This document shows, piece by piece, positions 12,283 to 22,724 of a stretch of 64,000 bases of DNA. Position numbers and translations under genes: made by a program. Under the pieces are notes generated by a model, which worked only from the letters and a program-made list of their open reading frames with translations, did not search any database and had not been told where the DNA came from. The stretch spans positions 53,043,733 through 53,107,732 of the forward strand of contig NC_068571.1 in NCBI RefSeq assembly GCF_025698545.1, written 5' to 3'. Source of the stretch: Gossypium raimondii. Taxonomy: Eukaryota > Streptophyta > Magnoliopsida > Malvales > Malvaceae. Position 1 is the first letter of the stretch; each line of letters opens with the position of its first letter.

Positions 12283-13434
12283 TCACCGATCCTTGTAGAA
12301 CCTTCCGAATATAAAGGCGCCAGTTCTTTTACCTTTTAACAAAACGAGAGCTCCACGAGATACTTTAATGTCGCTCGACTCGATGTTGATTCTGCATCCT
12401 TTCAAGTCTAAAATACTCAAGGAGATGAGATTCATTCGTAAATCAGGTACATACCTGACATCTGAGAGTGTCCTAATCGTCCCATCGTGTATCCTAATTT
12501 TAACAGTACCAATACCGATTATTTTACTAGATGAATCGTTTCCCATGTGCACAACTCCACCTTCAACTGAACTGTATGTGGAGAACCATTCTCTATTGGG
12601 ACACATGTGGAAAGAACATCCTGAATCTAGGATCCACTCAGACGTAAGCTTGGAGTTATCGCTCGTTGACACTAACAAGAAATCATCACCGCCTTCATCG
12701 ACCAAATTAGCATCAGTTACATCTTCCTCGTTACTCTCAGCAGCTCTTTTATTTCGCAGTTTATAACAATTTGCTTTGACGTGACCTAACTTTTTACAAT
12801 AGCGACACCTTTTGTCTCGTTTCTTTGATGCTACCAAAATGGAAGCTTGCCTATCTGCTTTGCTATTCAAACCAAACTCATTGTCGAGTTTGTCTCTACT
12901 CAACAAATAACCCTTCACATCTTCGAACGAGAGTTTGTCTCTGCCATAAATCAGGGTCTCCCTGAAAGACTTGCATGAAGAGGGTAAAGAGCACAATAAT
13001 AGCATAGATTGATCTTCATCGTCAATATGAATCTCAACGTTCTTTAAATCATTTAAAAGAGTAATAAATTGACTGATGTGATCTTTAAGAAGCTCACCTT
13101 CGTTCATGCGAAACGTAAATAGACGTTGTTTCAACACTAAACGGTTAGCCAAAGACTTAGTCGCATAAAGAGTTTCTAACCTTTTCCACAAGGCGAATGA
13201 GGTCTTCTCCATCAATACCTTCTGCAATACTGTATTCGCGAGGCACAATTGGATTGCAGACAAGGTCTTTTCATCAAGCTCTTCCCATTCTGTTTGATTT
13301 AGATTTTCAGGCTTTTTCCCTGTAACAACTTTTTTCAAGCCATTTTGAACTAGAATTGCCATCATCCGAACTTGCCACAGATTGAAATTTGTCTCACCAT
13401 CAAACTTCTCAATTTCAAACCTTATTGTTGCCAT
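12283..13434 (-). CDS. gag: copia Gag-protease polyprotein, 383 aa, intact frame
   Basis: Capsid and nucleocapsid protein of the LTR element followed by its aspartic protease. The N-terminal half (residues about 1-200) matches the plant copia gag pattern (DUF4219/UBN2-like), starting MATIRFEIEKFDGETNFNLW. A CCHC knuckle CRYCKKLGHVKANC lies near residues 210-223. The protease active-site region WILDSGCSFHMCP follows near 268-280. The family usually has D-S/T-G, and DSG is present. The frame stops with GRFYKDR soon after the protease, where a full copia Pol would continue into the GAG-pre-integrase and integrase regions. No internal stop or frameshift is seen, unlike the surrounding LINE. Confidence 0.92.
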   Translation of the reverse strand: MATIRFEIEKFDGETNFNLWQVRMMAILVQNGLKKVVTGKKPENLNQTEWEELDEKTLSAIQLCLANTVLQKVLMEKTSFALWKRLETLYATKSLANRLVLKQRLFTFRMNEGELLKDHISQFITLLNDLKNVEIHIDDEDQSMLLLCSLPSSCKSFRETLIYGRDKLSFEDVKGYLLSRDKLDNEFGLNSKADRQASILVASKKRDKRCRYCKKLGHVKANCYKLRNKRAAESNEEDVTDANLVDEGGDDFLLVSTSDNSKLTSEWILDSGCSFHMCPNREWFSTYSSVEGGVVHMGNDSSSKIIGIGTVKIRIHDGTIRTLSDVRYVPDLRMNLISLSILDLKGCRINIESSDIKVSRGALVLLKGKRTGAFIFGRFYKDR

Positions 13435-13467
13435 GTCTGAACGGGCTGATCTATGAAAGTTAAACTA

Positions 13468-13479
13468 GCTCTGATACCA
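13468..13479 (-). promoter_or_regulatory. primer-binding site (initiator tRNA-Met)
   Basis: On the minus strand TGGTATCAGAGC starts two bases inside the 5' LTR. It is the standard plant copia site complementary to the 3' end of initiator methionine tRNA. Confidence 0.9.
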
Positions 13480-13481
13480 CT

Positions 13482-13883
13482 TGTTAGGATCGTCCTGATT
13501 AAGCAACGAACAAGTAAAAATAGTAGAAGAAATTGAGAAGATGAACACACAAATTTAACGTGGAAAAACCCTTCAAAAGAGGATAAAAAACCACGGGCAA
13601 AGATAATTTTACTATAATGGCAAAAGAATGAAGAGTACAAAAGATGAAGATAAAAACTAAACCCCGAAAAACAAAGAATCATCAAAACGTAAATACAAAA
13701 TTCTCTGAATGTGTTATGAGTTCTAATCTAATGGGTGTCACTTAATTCTAAGATTGTAAAGAGCCTATTTATAGGCTAAATATATTATACTAATAAATAT
13801 TAAATCTTCTAGAAAGAAAATATATTTTTGTTTAACTTGACTTGCAAGCAATCTCTTAGAATTTGGGTCACATAATTCTAACA
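13482..13883 (-). repeat. 5' LTR of the copia element (displayed-strand right copy)
   Basis: 402 bp, TG..CA ends and followed by the second GCTAA. It would supply the promoter for the gag transcript. It lacks about 45 bases present in the other LTR. Confidence 0.92.
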
Positions 13884-14070
13884 GCTAAAATTTCTCGAAT
13901 TCTTTTGACAGAGGCTATAAGCTCTATGGCTAATCTCATCAATTCGCAAGTTGAGGTTGGAGTTGAGGAGATTAGTGGCAGTGCTGATAGACAGATTGGT
14001 CGCATTGGTTCTATGTCGGCATAATATGGCAGTATTTTTAATTTTGTTATTTTTAATTTTTATTTTAAAT

Positions 14071-17000
14071 ATGATTTTTACTATTTTTGCTGGAATTGTC
14101 AAGGTTGTGCGAGCTTAAAATTTCCTCGTGTTTTTTGGGAATATAATAGAGAACATAAACCTGATTTGATTGGACTTTTGGAAACAATGGTAAGTGGTGT
14201 CAAAGTTGATTCAGTTATTGCTAAGCTTGGTTTTGATTTTTCATATCATGTGGAGGCTGTGGGTTTCTCCGATGGAATTTAGATTGGATGGAAAAAAACA
14301 ACTTCTGAGGATATTTTGGGAAATCTTTCCCAATTTATTTTAATCAAAATTTCTGGAATTTCTTTTTGGCAATCGATTTTGTTACCTTTGTGTATGAGAG
14401 TCATAATGGTCAAAAGCAGAAGCAGTTATGGGAAGCTCTTAAGTATATTGTGCCGGTGGATGAGACTCCATGGTTAGCAATTAGAGATTTTAATACTATC
14501 CTCGATCCTTGTGAGAAAAGAGGAGGTCGGGTCAATGGGAAAAGATGTGCTCTTTTTAGTGATTTCATGAATTTCATATGGCTACAAGATTTAAGGTTTA
14601 GTGGTCCTAACTTTACCTGGAATAAAGGGGGTGTTTTCGAGAGACTGGATAGAGCGATTTGTAATGATGCTTGGAGCATTAAGTTTCTTTTGTTAAAATT
14701 CCTGCATTTACAAAAGCTTAAATCGAACCACAGACCTCTTAAATTAACTCTTATGCCTGAAGTCTAGTCGTCCTCAAGAAGGTCTTTTCATTTTTTGGCT
14801 GGTTGCGTTGAGCATCCGGGTTTTTCAGAATTTGTTAAAAAGAATTGAGAGTTTTTAAGGAACATGTCGTATACTCATGCTATCTTCACCAAGTAAGTAA
14901 AATTATGGAACAAGGAGGTTTATGGTCACATTAAGCATCGAAAGAATCTTTTGAAGAAGAAGCTTGACAATGTCCTGAAGGCGATTGATCGAAAAAGCTC
15001 TACTTTTTTAACTCATGTTGAGTTAGAAATCCGTGATGAGCTAGAGTCAGTGTTGCATCATGAGGAACTTTTATGGTGGCAAAAGGCTAGGTGTGATTGT
15101 TTAGCTTTTGGAGATCGTAATACAAGATTCTTCCATAGGCAAACTCTTCAGAGAAGGAAGCACAATCGTATTGTTGCATTAAAAAATCAAGCAGGGGAGT
15201 GGGTTATGGATGATGAGGATTTGAAGCAGGAAACGATTAATTTTTATAAAAACCTTTATAGCAAACAATTAGGAAGAACGGGTAGTCTTGGGTGTGGTTC
15301 ATTCCCGGCTCTTAAGTAGGAAGTGATTCAATTCCTTAATATACCGGTTTCTGATGAGGAGATTAAGAAGACCCTTTTTGATATGGCACCTTTAACACCA
15401 GGCAGTGATGGCCTACATGCTATTTTCTATCAGAGTCAGTGGGAGCTGGTTGGTCCTTCGATTTGTGAGTGGGTTAGACGTGTTTTCTTTGGGGAGAACA
15501 TTGATCCAGACCTTAATAGTTCACTTATTGTCCTTATTCCTAAAGTGCAACATCCGGAATGTTTTTCGCAGTTTCGTCCTATTAGTCCTTATTCGGTCTT
15601 ATACAAGTTAGTGATTAAGGTGATTGCTAATAGATTGAAAGTGGTTTTTTCGAAGATCATTGGACCTGAACAAGCAGGATTTGTAGCAGGAAGGAATATA
15701 AATGATAACATCATTATTGCACAAGAAGTCATACATTCTATGAAGAGTAAGGAAAAGAATAAAAGATGGATGACTATTAAGATTGACCTAGAGAAGGCTT
15801 ATGATCGTGTATGTTGGGATTTCATAGACGCTTCTTTACAGCTGCAGGTATTCCTAATTTTCTCTGTAATGTTATTATGTCAGCTATTTCTAGTTCAACT
15901 ATGCAGGTGCTTTGGAATGGAGTGTCGTCCTGGAAATTCAAACCGGTAAAAGGAGTTCGTCAAGGATGCCCGCTTTTACCGTACCTTTTCATTTTGTGTA
16001 TGGAATGGTTAGGGCATGGTATCCATGCGGCCATGACAGATGGTAGATGGTCGCCTATCCGGCTGTCTAGATCAGGTCTGTCCCTTTCTCATATTTTTTT
16101 TTGAGATGACTTAATCCTTTTTGGCTAGGCGGAGGAGGAGCAGGCATGGGTTATATAGGAAGTTTTAAACACTTTTTGTGGTTTTTTGGGTCATAATGTT
16201 AATATGCAAAAGTCAAATATATTTTTCTCTAAAGGAGTGGATGAAGACATTCAACGGCGTATTAGTGGTTTTTTTAGGTTCCAAGTGGTGCAGAATCTTG
16301 GTTTGTATTTAGGGGTTCCCCTATTCTATAAGAAGGTTACGAATAATACTTTGCGCTTTGTCGTTGATAAGGTACGTAGTAAACTTTGTAGTTGGGACGC
16401 TAGACAACTCTCTCTTGCAGGTAGAATTACTTTAGCTCAAGCGGTTTTGCTTTCAATTCTGAGCTACTTTATGCAATCGATGATGATCCAGAAAAGTTTG
16501 TGTGATGAGATTGAAGTTATGGTTCGACAATTCATTTGGAGATCCACTAGTGGAAATAAAAAAAATGACTTTGGTAAGTTGGGATTCAATATGTCAACCT
16601 AAAGTGCATGGTGGTCTTGGTATAAGGTTTTTACGTGATCATAATACTTCATTTATGATAAAATTGATATTTAATTTAGTGACTGATTCTTCTTCTTTAT
16701 GGGTTAAAGTGCTTCGGTCTAAGTATGAGATTCAAAGTGATTTACCAGAATCTTTATCAATGGGACGTTGCTCTTTCTTATGGAGATCTCTATCGAAGAT
16801 TTGGCCTCTCATACGTGAGAATCTCCTCTAGTCAGTTGGAGATGGACGCAGTATTAACTGTTGGAAGGATTCTTGGGTTCCTAATGTTGGGCCTTTATAC
16901 AAAAAGATAGCTTGCAATTCTAGCTTGGATATGGATTGTTCCTTTAGTGATATGGTCACGGAAAATAGGAATTGGAATTTAGATTTCTTCTGTCATTGGT

Positions 17001-18113
17001 TACCTGAAGATATCATTCATCAGATTGTAAGGATTCCGCCACCTCAATCAAATTCTGGCATGGATAGAATTATTGAGGGGGTATCACGTCTGGCTCTTTC
17101 TGAATTAAAAGTACGTATAGAAAACTTTGGGAAGGTTCATGGAATGCGAAAGAGGATGTTTGGAAATTGTCGTGGAAATATCAGGGACCACAAAGGGTTA
17201 GAGTGTTCATTTGGCTTGCTATTAAACACCATTTGCTCAGCAATGTTGAAAGGATACGAAGAGGATTGGGATCAAATACTACTTGTGGTATATGCGGCCA
17301 TAATTATGAAAGTGTCCTTCATGTTCTAAGGGATTGCACAACGGCATGAGATATATGGATGCAGTTAATCCCTACAGGTAAACAATCTTTTTTTTTGCAG
17401 GGTCTCTATATGAATGGATGGAGCTTAATTTATGGAATCAGCAAGCCATAAATCTAGTGGGAGGAGTCAGTTGGTCTTGTCTGTTCGGGATTATCATTTG
17501 ACGCATTTGGAAGAATCGGAATCTACGCGTATTTCAAGGTCTTTCGTGGAGTACTGATGAGGTTATCAAATCATCTCTATGTTCGGCAAAACAGTATGTT
17601 TTGGTGTCAGATTCGCAAGGCATTAAATTTTCAAGATCGGATTTAGTTCCAGGTTCTTCGGATAGTTGGGTCTATTTGAACACGGATGGTTCTGTCAAAT
17701 CTGTAGATATGTTTGCCGTAGCTGGAGGACTTTTGGAAGATCATAATGGGAATTGGATTATTGGTTTCACATGGTGTTTGGGTAATTGTGAAGTTATTGA
17801 TTCAGAATTATGGGGCATCCTTGATGGACTGCAAATTACTCTTGATCGTGGCTATCGAAAAGTCATCATTCGGACAGATAATCTTGAAGCTGCTAATCTT
17901 ATTCATAAAGGAGTTCGTAATGGTTCTAATTCTGCCTTAGTTAGGAGAATACTTTTGTTTTTGAAGCTCCTGAGGCACTGGAATCTTAAATATATTCCTA
18001 GAGACGAGAATAGACTTGCAGATAGAATAGTCAAGCTTAGGCGGGATAGGGAGCCGGGTTTGCGGTTGGTTGACAAAGATTATGTGTTGAGTTTTTTAAT
18101 ATTTGATACTTAA
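14071..18113 (+). pseudogene. LINE ORF2: endonuclease, reverse transcriptase, RNase H (broken)
   Basis: Polyprotein that nicks the target and copies the element RNA. The endonuclease begins WNCQGC at 14091. It has an in-frame TAG at 14280 and frame changes after it, with WLAIRDFNTIL (GDFN expected) and a later SNHRPL. Reverse transcriptase motifs include PGSDGL, FRPIS, NRLK and EQAGFVAGR up to about 15840, then a frameshift, then GVRQGCPL. The catalytic FADD is replaced by F-stop-DD at 16102-16110. A zf-RVT-like region lies at 17167-17349 (CGICGHNYESVLHVLRDC). The last 17601-18113 read as RNase H with NTDGS, ELWGI, RTDN and RDENRLAD. The many defects make it inactive. Confidence 0.9.
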
Positions 18114-18145
18114 ATTGTAATTTCTTTTTCACCAAAAAAAAAAAA

Positions 18146-18157
18146 ATGTGATGGCCT
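18146..18157. repeat. right target-site duplication of the LINE
   Basis: Exact repeat of 9527-9538, directly following the A tail. Confidence 0.9.
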
Positions 18158-19112
18158 TCTCTCATTTTCAACCTTTCTTTCTAGTCTTTAAATTGTATTT
18201 TTTAAAAATCTGTTAATTAAAATTCTGAGTCCTTTTATTAAATTTTTTTTTAAATTAATCCTTAAACATTAAAATATATTCAAATCATGATGCTATTTCA
18301 ATTTGCTGTTAAAATATATCCAACTGGCTATTTCAATTAATGATGTGATAGCATGATGGTCAAGGGTTTACACCGCCCTAAGTGTAGTCTCAGTTTGGTT
18401 GCCTATGCTGCAAATATACATATATTATTTTTACCCAAATAAATAAATAAATTAGATAACATGTTATACTTCATATTGTATCTCAATGAGACATTTAATG
18501 TTCAAATTGTTGATAATTAATTTGATTGAAGGACCTAATTAATTTAGCAAATTTAAGATGCATATATTAATTGAATTCATTTTACTTTTAAGAATAATAC
18601 ATTTTAATAACTAGGGTGTAGAAAAGAGGTTATGGGCACTTTGACCCCTAATAATTTATGATTCATCTCTGTCCTTAAAGCAAGTTGTGACGTATTGATC
18701 GGGTGTTTACCTTCCCTAAGAATAATCGAATATTCTTAAATTCAAATATTTAATGAATAATTTAATTAATTCGAATTTAAATAGTAATACGAATAATAAA
18801 CATATTAGAATTTTAAAATAAAATTATGAATTAAAGTATAAACTTTTATAAAAATGATAAATATTCGATCTGTTGTTATTCTGATTGTGATGAGAATAAA
18901 TTGAATGAATTGAAAATGTATGGTTGTTTTGGCTAAATTATCATCAAAAGAAGCAAAAAGCAATTGGAAAATAACTTTGCCAAATGTGACTGAATTGTAA
19001 TTTAATAATCCTCGCAAAACAGAAAACGACAACCTGGTACACCGAAAAACCCGCCTCCCGGTTTTTGGCGGCATCTAATCGGCAACCAACGCCCACCAAA
19101 AACAAAACGACG
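18158..19112. other. intergenic: 3' flank of the LINE and LEA_2 upstream region
   Basis: AT-rich DNA with family-D-like phrases (ataatttatgattcatctctg near 18650). The last 100 bases become GC-richer as a leader for the gene at 19113. No gene seen. Confidence 0.6.
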
Positions 19113-22100
19113 ATGTCGAAACAGGGCTTACGAGACTCGTCCGTACCGTATATCCCTCTCCCTCAAAACCCTAACCACCAAAACGTCATCGTTTCACTCG
19201 TCTATTACCACCGTCCCTATCAAACCAACCATTATCTCCGCCGTGGCGTCATTTTCGCTGGCGTCCTCCTCCTCCTCTCCGCCACCATACTCTTCTTCTA
19301 CCCATCCGATCCCATTCTCAAACTCGCTCGAATTCGACTCAACCACGTCGGAGTCATCTCGTCGCCCAAACTCACCATCGACCTTTCGTTTTCGTTGACT
19401 ATCTCGGTCCGTAACAGGGATTTCTTTTCATTGGATTATGAAAAGCTTGTCGTTTCGGTTGGGTATAGGGGGAAGGAGCTTGGGGTGGTGAATTCGGAAG
19501 GTGGGCGCGTGAGAGCTAGAGGGAGATCGTACGTGAACGCCACGCTCGATTTGAATGGGTTTGAGGTTGTTCATGATGTGATTTATTTGATTGAGGATTG
19601 GGCTAAAGGGGTTATTCCCTTTGATACTACCACTAAAGTTAATGGTGTTCTTGGTCTTTGCTTCCTTAAAATTCCCCTAAAGGTGAGATTTAAAAAAAAA
19701 AATTCAATTTGATGGTTTATTTGGTTTGAAATTATAATTTTGTGATACAAATGTATGCTTTTTGCATTTTGCATTTTGGTTTTTTTTTTCTGTGAATTTT
19801 ATTGGTTGATTCTACTTACTATTATAATTGTTCGGATATGTATTTATACTTGTACTTGCAATTTATACTTTGTCTTGTGCTTGCAATTGTACTGTCTTGT
19901 ATGGTGACTGATTACCATGGTTCACTCTGTGTGGGATACATAGAGTCGTTAAGATGAAGGTGGTTCACATCGTTGAAGGTGCAAAGAGTCACTATAGTTA
20001 CATGGTAGCCCTTGAGTTTTCTACCTCTGTTGGTATTGTGATGTGGTGGTGGATGTCAGTTTAGAGCATTGTTGGAATTGACTTGAAAGGATTGGATGGA
20101 TGTCATCAAGTACCCTTTCCGACGTATCTTTTGCAAATGGTGAGGTTTACTAGGTGTGATACTTAGGTGAGGTCATAAGGCCGAGTTCTCTTGATGAAGC
20201 CATGATGATCATGCATGTTGCTAGATTTTTATAATGGTGAACTATTCTGATGATGATGGGGTCTAAAGCGAGAGTATAACAAGTTGATGAGGTAATGATG
20301 TTTACTGTTTGAAAGAAACCTAGCTATAGAAAGGTTATGCCATGGCCTTATTGGAGTTAACATAGTGGGAATATGATCCTTGTTTGTAGTCCACACCAAA
20401 AGCATGGGAAAGATGCAATTATGTTCTCAGTTCAGTCACATCTTACTAATGCATAATAGAGAATGTTTGCTAGTGCACTAAAAGGTAGATGGGGACTGAG
20501 TGAGAGGTCCATTTTTGTTTCATTTCTAAGGGCCTAGTTTTGATAGTAGTTTCTTTTGCTCCGTATCTATCGGTGCTGTTTTGAACTCAATAAAGTCATT
20601 TTACAGTAACTAATATCTCAAGCCATGAGCATCTATAATTTGGTACAAGTATTGTTGACGGGAGGTCACTCTTTGATTTGGTTTTGGACCTTCAACAAAG
20701 ATATTGTTCCTGGAGTGTCTATGTTCGGTTTTAGTCTCGGGTTGTCTCTTGACTCTACGGAGAGACCAAAAGGGTTCACTGAGTTTGGCAGGAGTGCCTA
20801 GTTCACCTAGAAAATGTTTTTAGCATGGGTTAGAACCCACCAAGGCCAAAATGCTAAAAACATTTCCTTGGTGAATCAAGCGCTCTCACTAAACTCCGTG
20901 AACTTGCTGAGAGCTCTCCGTGGAGTCAAGAGACAAAAACCCAAAACTTAAAATTGAGCATAAACACCTTGAGAACAATGTTAAGAGTTCAAGACTGGTC
21001 TGGAGAGTGACGTGCCTCAACAAGTATGTAAAGGGTGTCTAAATCCTTGAATTTTAGTTGTTTCCATCAAGAGAGACGGATTTTTTAATAGTACAATGAT
21101 TCGTTAGCGTCACTCTGCAATTTATGTTTATAATACCACAATCCTGACCAGCAGAACATTTAATATCCTTACTGGAAGTTGTTTCATGTGTAATACATAT
21201 GTTTCAATAGTTGTTTTAAGGGTAAAAAAGTACTGTGGTGGCTTTTGCATTAGGAGTCGGATTGCATTTTGCCTCATTTACTCAAAAAATAGCAAATTAG
21301 TCCCAATACATTAGATTAAAAAACAAATTGGTCCTTTTTGTTAAAAATTTCATCCATTTCTACTATTAAAACCCAGTGTAGCTGATGGATCACATGTACT
21401 TAATGCTGACATGCAGGGACCAATTTTTAATAGTAGAAATGAATGAAATTTTTATTAGAAGGATCAGTTTGCTCTTTGATTTAACGTAGAAGGACTAATC
21501 TGCTTTTTTTTTGTAAAGGAGGCAAAATGCAATCTGATTCCTAATGCAAGGGCCTCCATGATACTTTTACCCTGTTTTAAGTAACTCTTCATACTAAATG
21601 AGAATGCTTCAAGGTTCAACTACCGTTTTATTTATGTTTTCAGTGATGTTTCAGGCAAAAGTAGCATGCGAGGTGTCTGTAAATACCAGAAACCAAACGA
21701 TCGTTCGTCAAGACTGCCATGCTCAGGTGAGGAATCAATTTTCTTTTTGTCATCCCTCTTACCGTACCTCGGTGGAACGATGATACCAATTTGAAGCATA
21801 CATGAAACTGTGCTCTATAAACAGTGTGTGTGCTGAAAACTTGTGCCAATCTGTTCTGGTTTGAAATTTCCTCCTCATTGACATGCCAACATAAGTTCAA
21901 ATTTTTGGGGGGCTCTTAAGTAAATTGGAGACATAATTAGATGAATAAGTTTTGCTGTTGTCTCTTCCCCACAGAGGTGGCGGCAGGGGGCTGGCAGGGG
22001 TCCTGGCCTCCCCTAAAATTGTAACTTTATGTTTCAGTCCCGTTGAAAGTTATAAAATATATGGTAAAATTGCATTTTGGCCTTCAAAAATGATAAGCCT

Positions 22101-22724
22101 CCTAGAAAATGTAAAGTTTTAATGGTAAAATTGCATTTTGATTATCATAAAAAATGTTATAATTCCGTGCCCCCCCCCCCCCCCCCGCGAGAAAACTTCT
22201 GGCTTCACCCTTCCTTCCCCCAACAATTGCCCATTAGCATGTTGTTGCAACAGTTTCTTTCTGTAGCATGCTTAGGCTGGTATTAGTTTACCTGCATTAT
22301 CTTTTTCTGATGAAAGATATATTGGTGAAAGTACTTGACAGGTCTCTCTATTATATAGATTGGATCAAATTAGTCCTTTTGCCATTAAATGGACTGATTT
22401 AGTTCCTATATTATTAAAAGGAATCATATAAGGTCAAGTTTTATTAGAGTTAGCATTTATTATTTAACAAATTTAATATTTTTAAAACTTTTTGGTTCTA
22501 CAAATGAAAAAAAAATTATATCATTTTTAAACAATAAATGTTATCTCTGTTAAAAGTTCTTTGATTCTTGTTAATAGTATAAGGATCAAAATTTGATCCG
22601 ATCACTATAATGAAGTGGCCTGACAGGTACTTTCACCAAGATATATACATATTTGTGTATATTATATATATTACTCATTTAGTAGTAATCCTAATCCTAG
22701 AATGGGTTTATGTTTTTGCAGTAA
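19113..22724 (+). CDS. LEA_2 / NDR1-HIN1-like single-pass membrane protein, 3 exons
   Basis: Member of the LEA_2 (hydroxyproline-rich glycoprotein) family of plant membrane-anchored proteins linked to stress. The biochemical role is unsettled. Exon 1 is 19113-19682 and exon 2 is 21655-21726. The third exon most simply starts at 22722 with the stop codon TAA, giving 214 residues. A cytosolic head (1-44) with YIPLPQNP precedes a hydrophobic segment at about 45-63 (GVIFAGVLLLLSATILFF). The LEA_2 beta domain follows, ending VNTRNQTIVRQDCHAQ. The start ATG at 19113 (MSKQGL) is the first in frame after a leader. If the donor at 21727 were not used, translation would run 18 more codons to 21783. Intron 1 is 1972 bp and holds a foldback element and an 8-bp-TSD MITE; intron 2 holds another MITE. 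Confidence 0.85.
20653..21022. mobile_element. 370-bp foldback element, family E, in LEA_2 intron 1
   Basis: Begins tgttgacgggaggtcac and ends gtgacgtgcctcaaca. The two halves are complementary for most of their length and meet in a tight hairpin (aaatgtttttagcat / atgctaaaaacattt). A perfect AGTAT duplication flanks it (20648-20652 and 21023-21027). No coding capacity. Confidence 0.8.
21220..21572. mobile_element. 353-bp hAT-like MITE, family A, in LEA_2 intron 1
   Basis: Ends gggtaaaaaagtac and atacttttaccc with long complementary arms. It is flanked by a perfect 8-bp duplication TGTTTTAA (21212-21219 and 21573-21580). It ends 82 bases before exon 2. Confidence 0.85.
21925..22215. repeat. 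family D dispersed repeat with a C17 tract
   Basis: Contains the recurring phrases gtaaaattgcattttg and aaagttttaatggtaaaattgc, and a 17-base C run at 22170-22186. Similar sequence recurs in several introns and intergenic regions of the window. Edges are unclear. Confidence 0.5.
22322..22639. mobile_element. 318-bp MITE, family B, in LEA_2 intron 2
   Basis: Ends ttggtgaaagtacttgacagg and cctgacaggtactttcaccaa are near-perfect complements over 21 bases. GATATA flanks both sides (22316-22321 and 22640-22645). No open frame. Confidence 0.85.

Larger units (their letters stand above)
11523..13883 (-). mobile_element. copia-type LTR element with gag-protease only (TR-GAG-like)
   Basis: Two LTRs (447 and 402 bp, both TGTTAG..CTAACA), a GCTAA duplication, a primer-binding site, a polypurine tract and one long open frame define a structurally complete 2.36-kb element in minus orientation. 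Its only protein is Gag plus protease. There is no integrase, reverse transcriptase or RNase H. By eye the LTRs differ by about 10 substitutions in about 400 aligned bases plus two deletions in the 402-bp copy, so it is fairly young. It inserted after the LINE did, since it lies inside LINE ORF1. Non-autonomous elements with an intact gag have been described as TR-GAG elements and presumably rely on enzymes from a partner. Confidence 0.9.
9571..14024 (+). pseudogene. LINE ORF1 (DUF4283 + zinc knuckle), frameshifted and interrupted
   Basis: RNA-binding ORF1 protein of a plant LINE. It starts at METQNSG (9571); an earlier ATG at 9532 lies within the target duplication. Residues resembling DUF4283 (GPWIIFGQYLTMQPW, MVMAWIHLSSLSGYL) are read to about 10350. 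There a missing base shifts the frame, and the knuckle CFCCGKYGHVKELC (CX2CX4HX4C) is read in the next frame at about 10390-10430. Several further frame changes occur before 11522. The copia insertion plus one copy of GCTAA separates codons that otherwise run on in the same frame from 11517 to 13889 onward, ending at TAA 14022-14024. Confidence 0.85.
9539..18145 (+). mobile_element. non-LTR (LINE) retrotransposon, degenerate, with a nested copia element
   Basis: Bounded by a perfect 12-bp duplication and ending in an A12 tail, as target-primed reverse transcription leaves. Order of parts: ORF1 (DUF4283-type domain and CCHC knuckle), apurinic-type endonuclease, reverse transcriptase, zf-RVT region and RNase H. 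This is the usual layout of plant L1-type elements with an added RNase H domain. The 5' untranslated part is only about 32 bases, so it may be slightly 5'-truncated. ORF1 and ORF2 both carry frameshifts, and ORF2 has stops, so this copy cannot move by itself. An LTR element at 11523-13883 sits inside ORF1. Without that insertion the LINE is about 6.2 kb. Confidence 0.92.

Noticed and set aside
12368..12766. 132-codon plus-strand open frame inside the copia element
   Set aside because: It is the antisense shadow of the clearly recognisable gag-protease frame.
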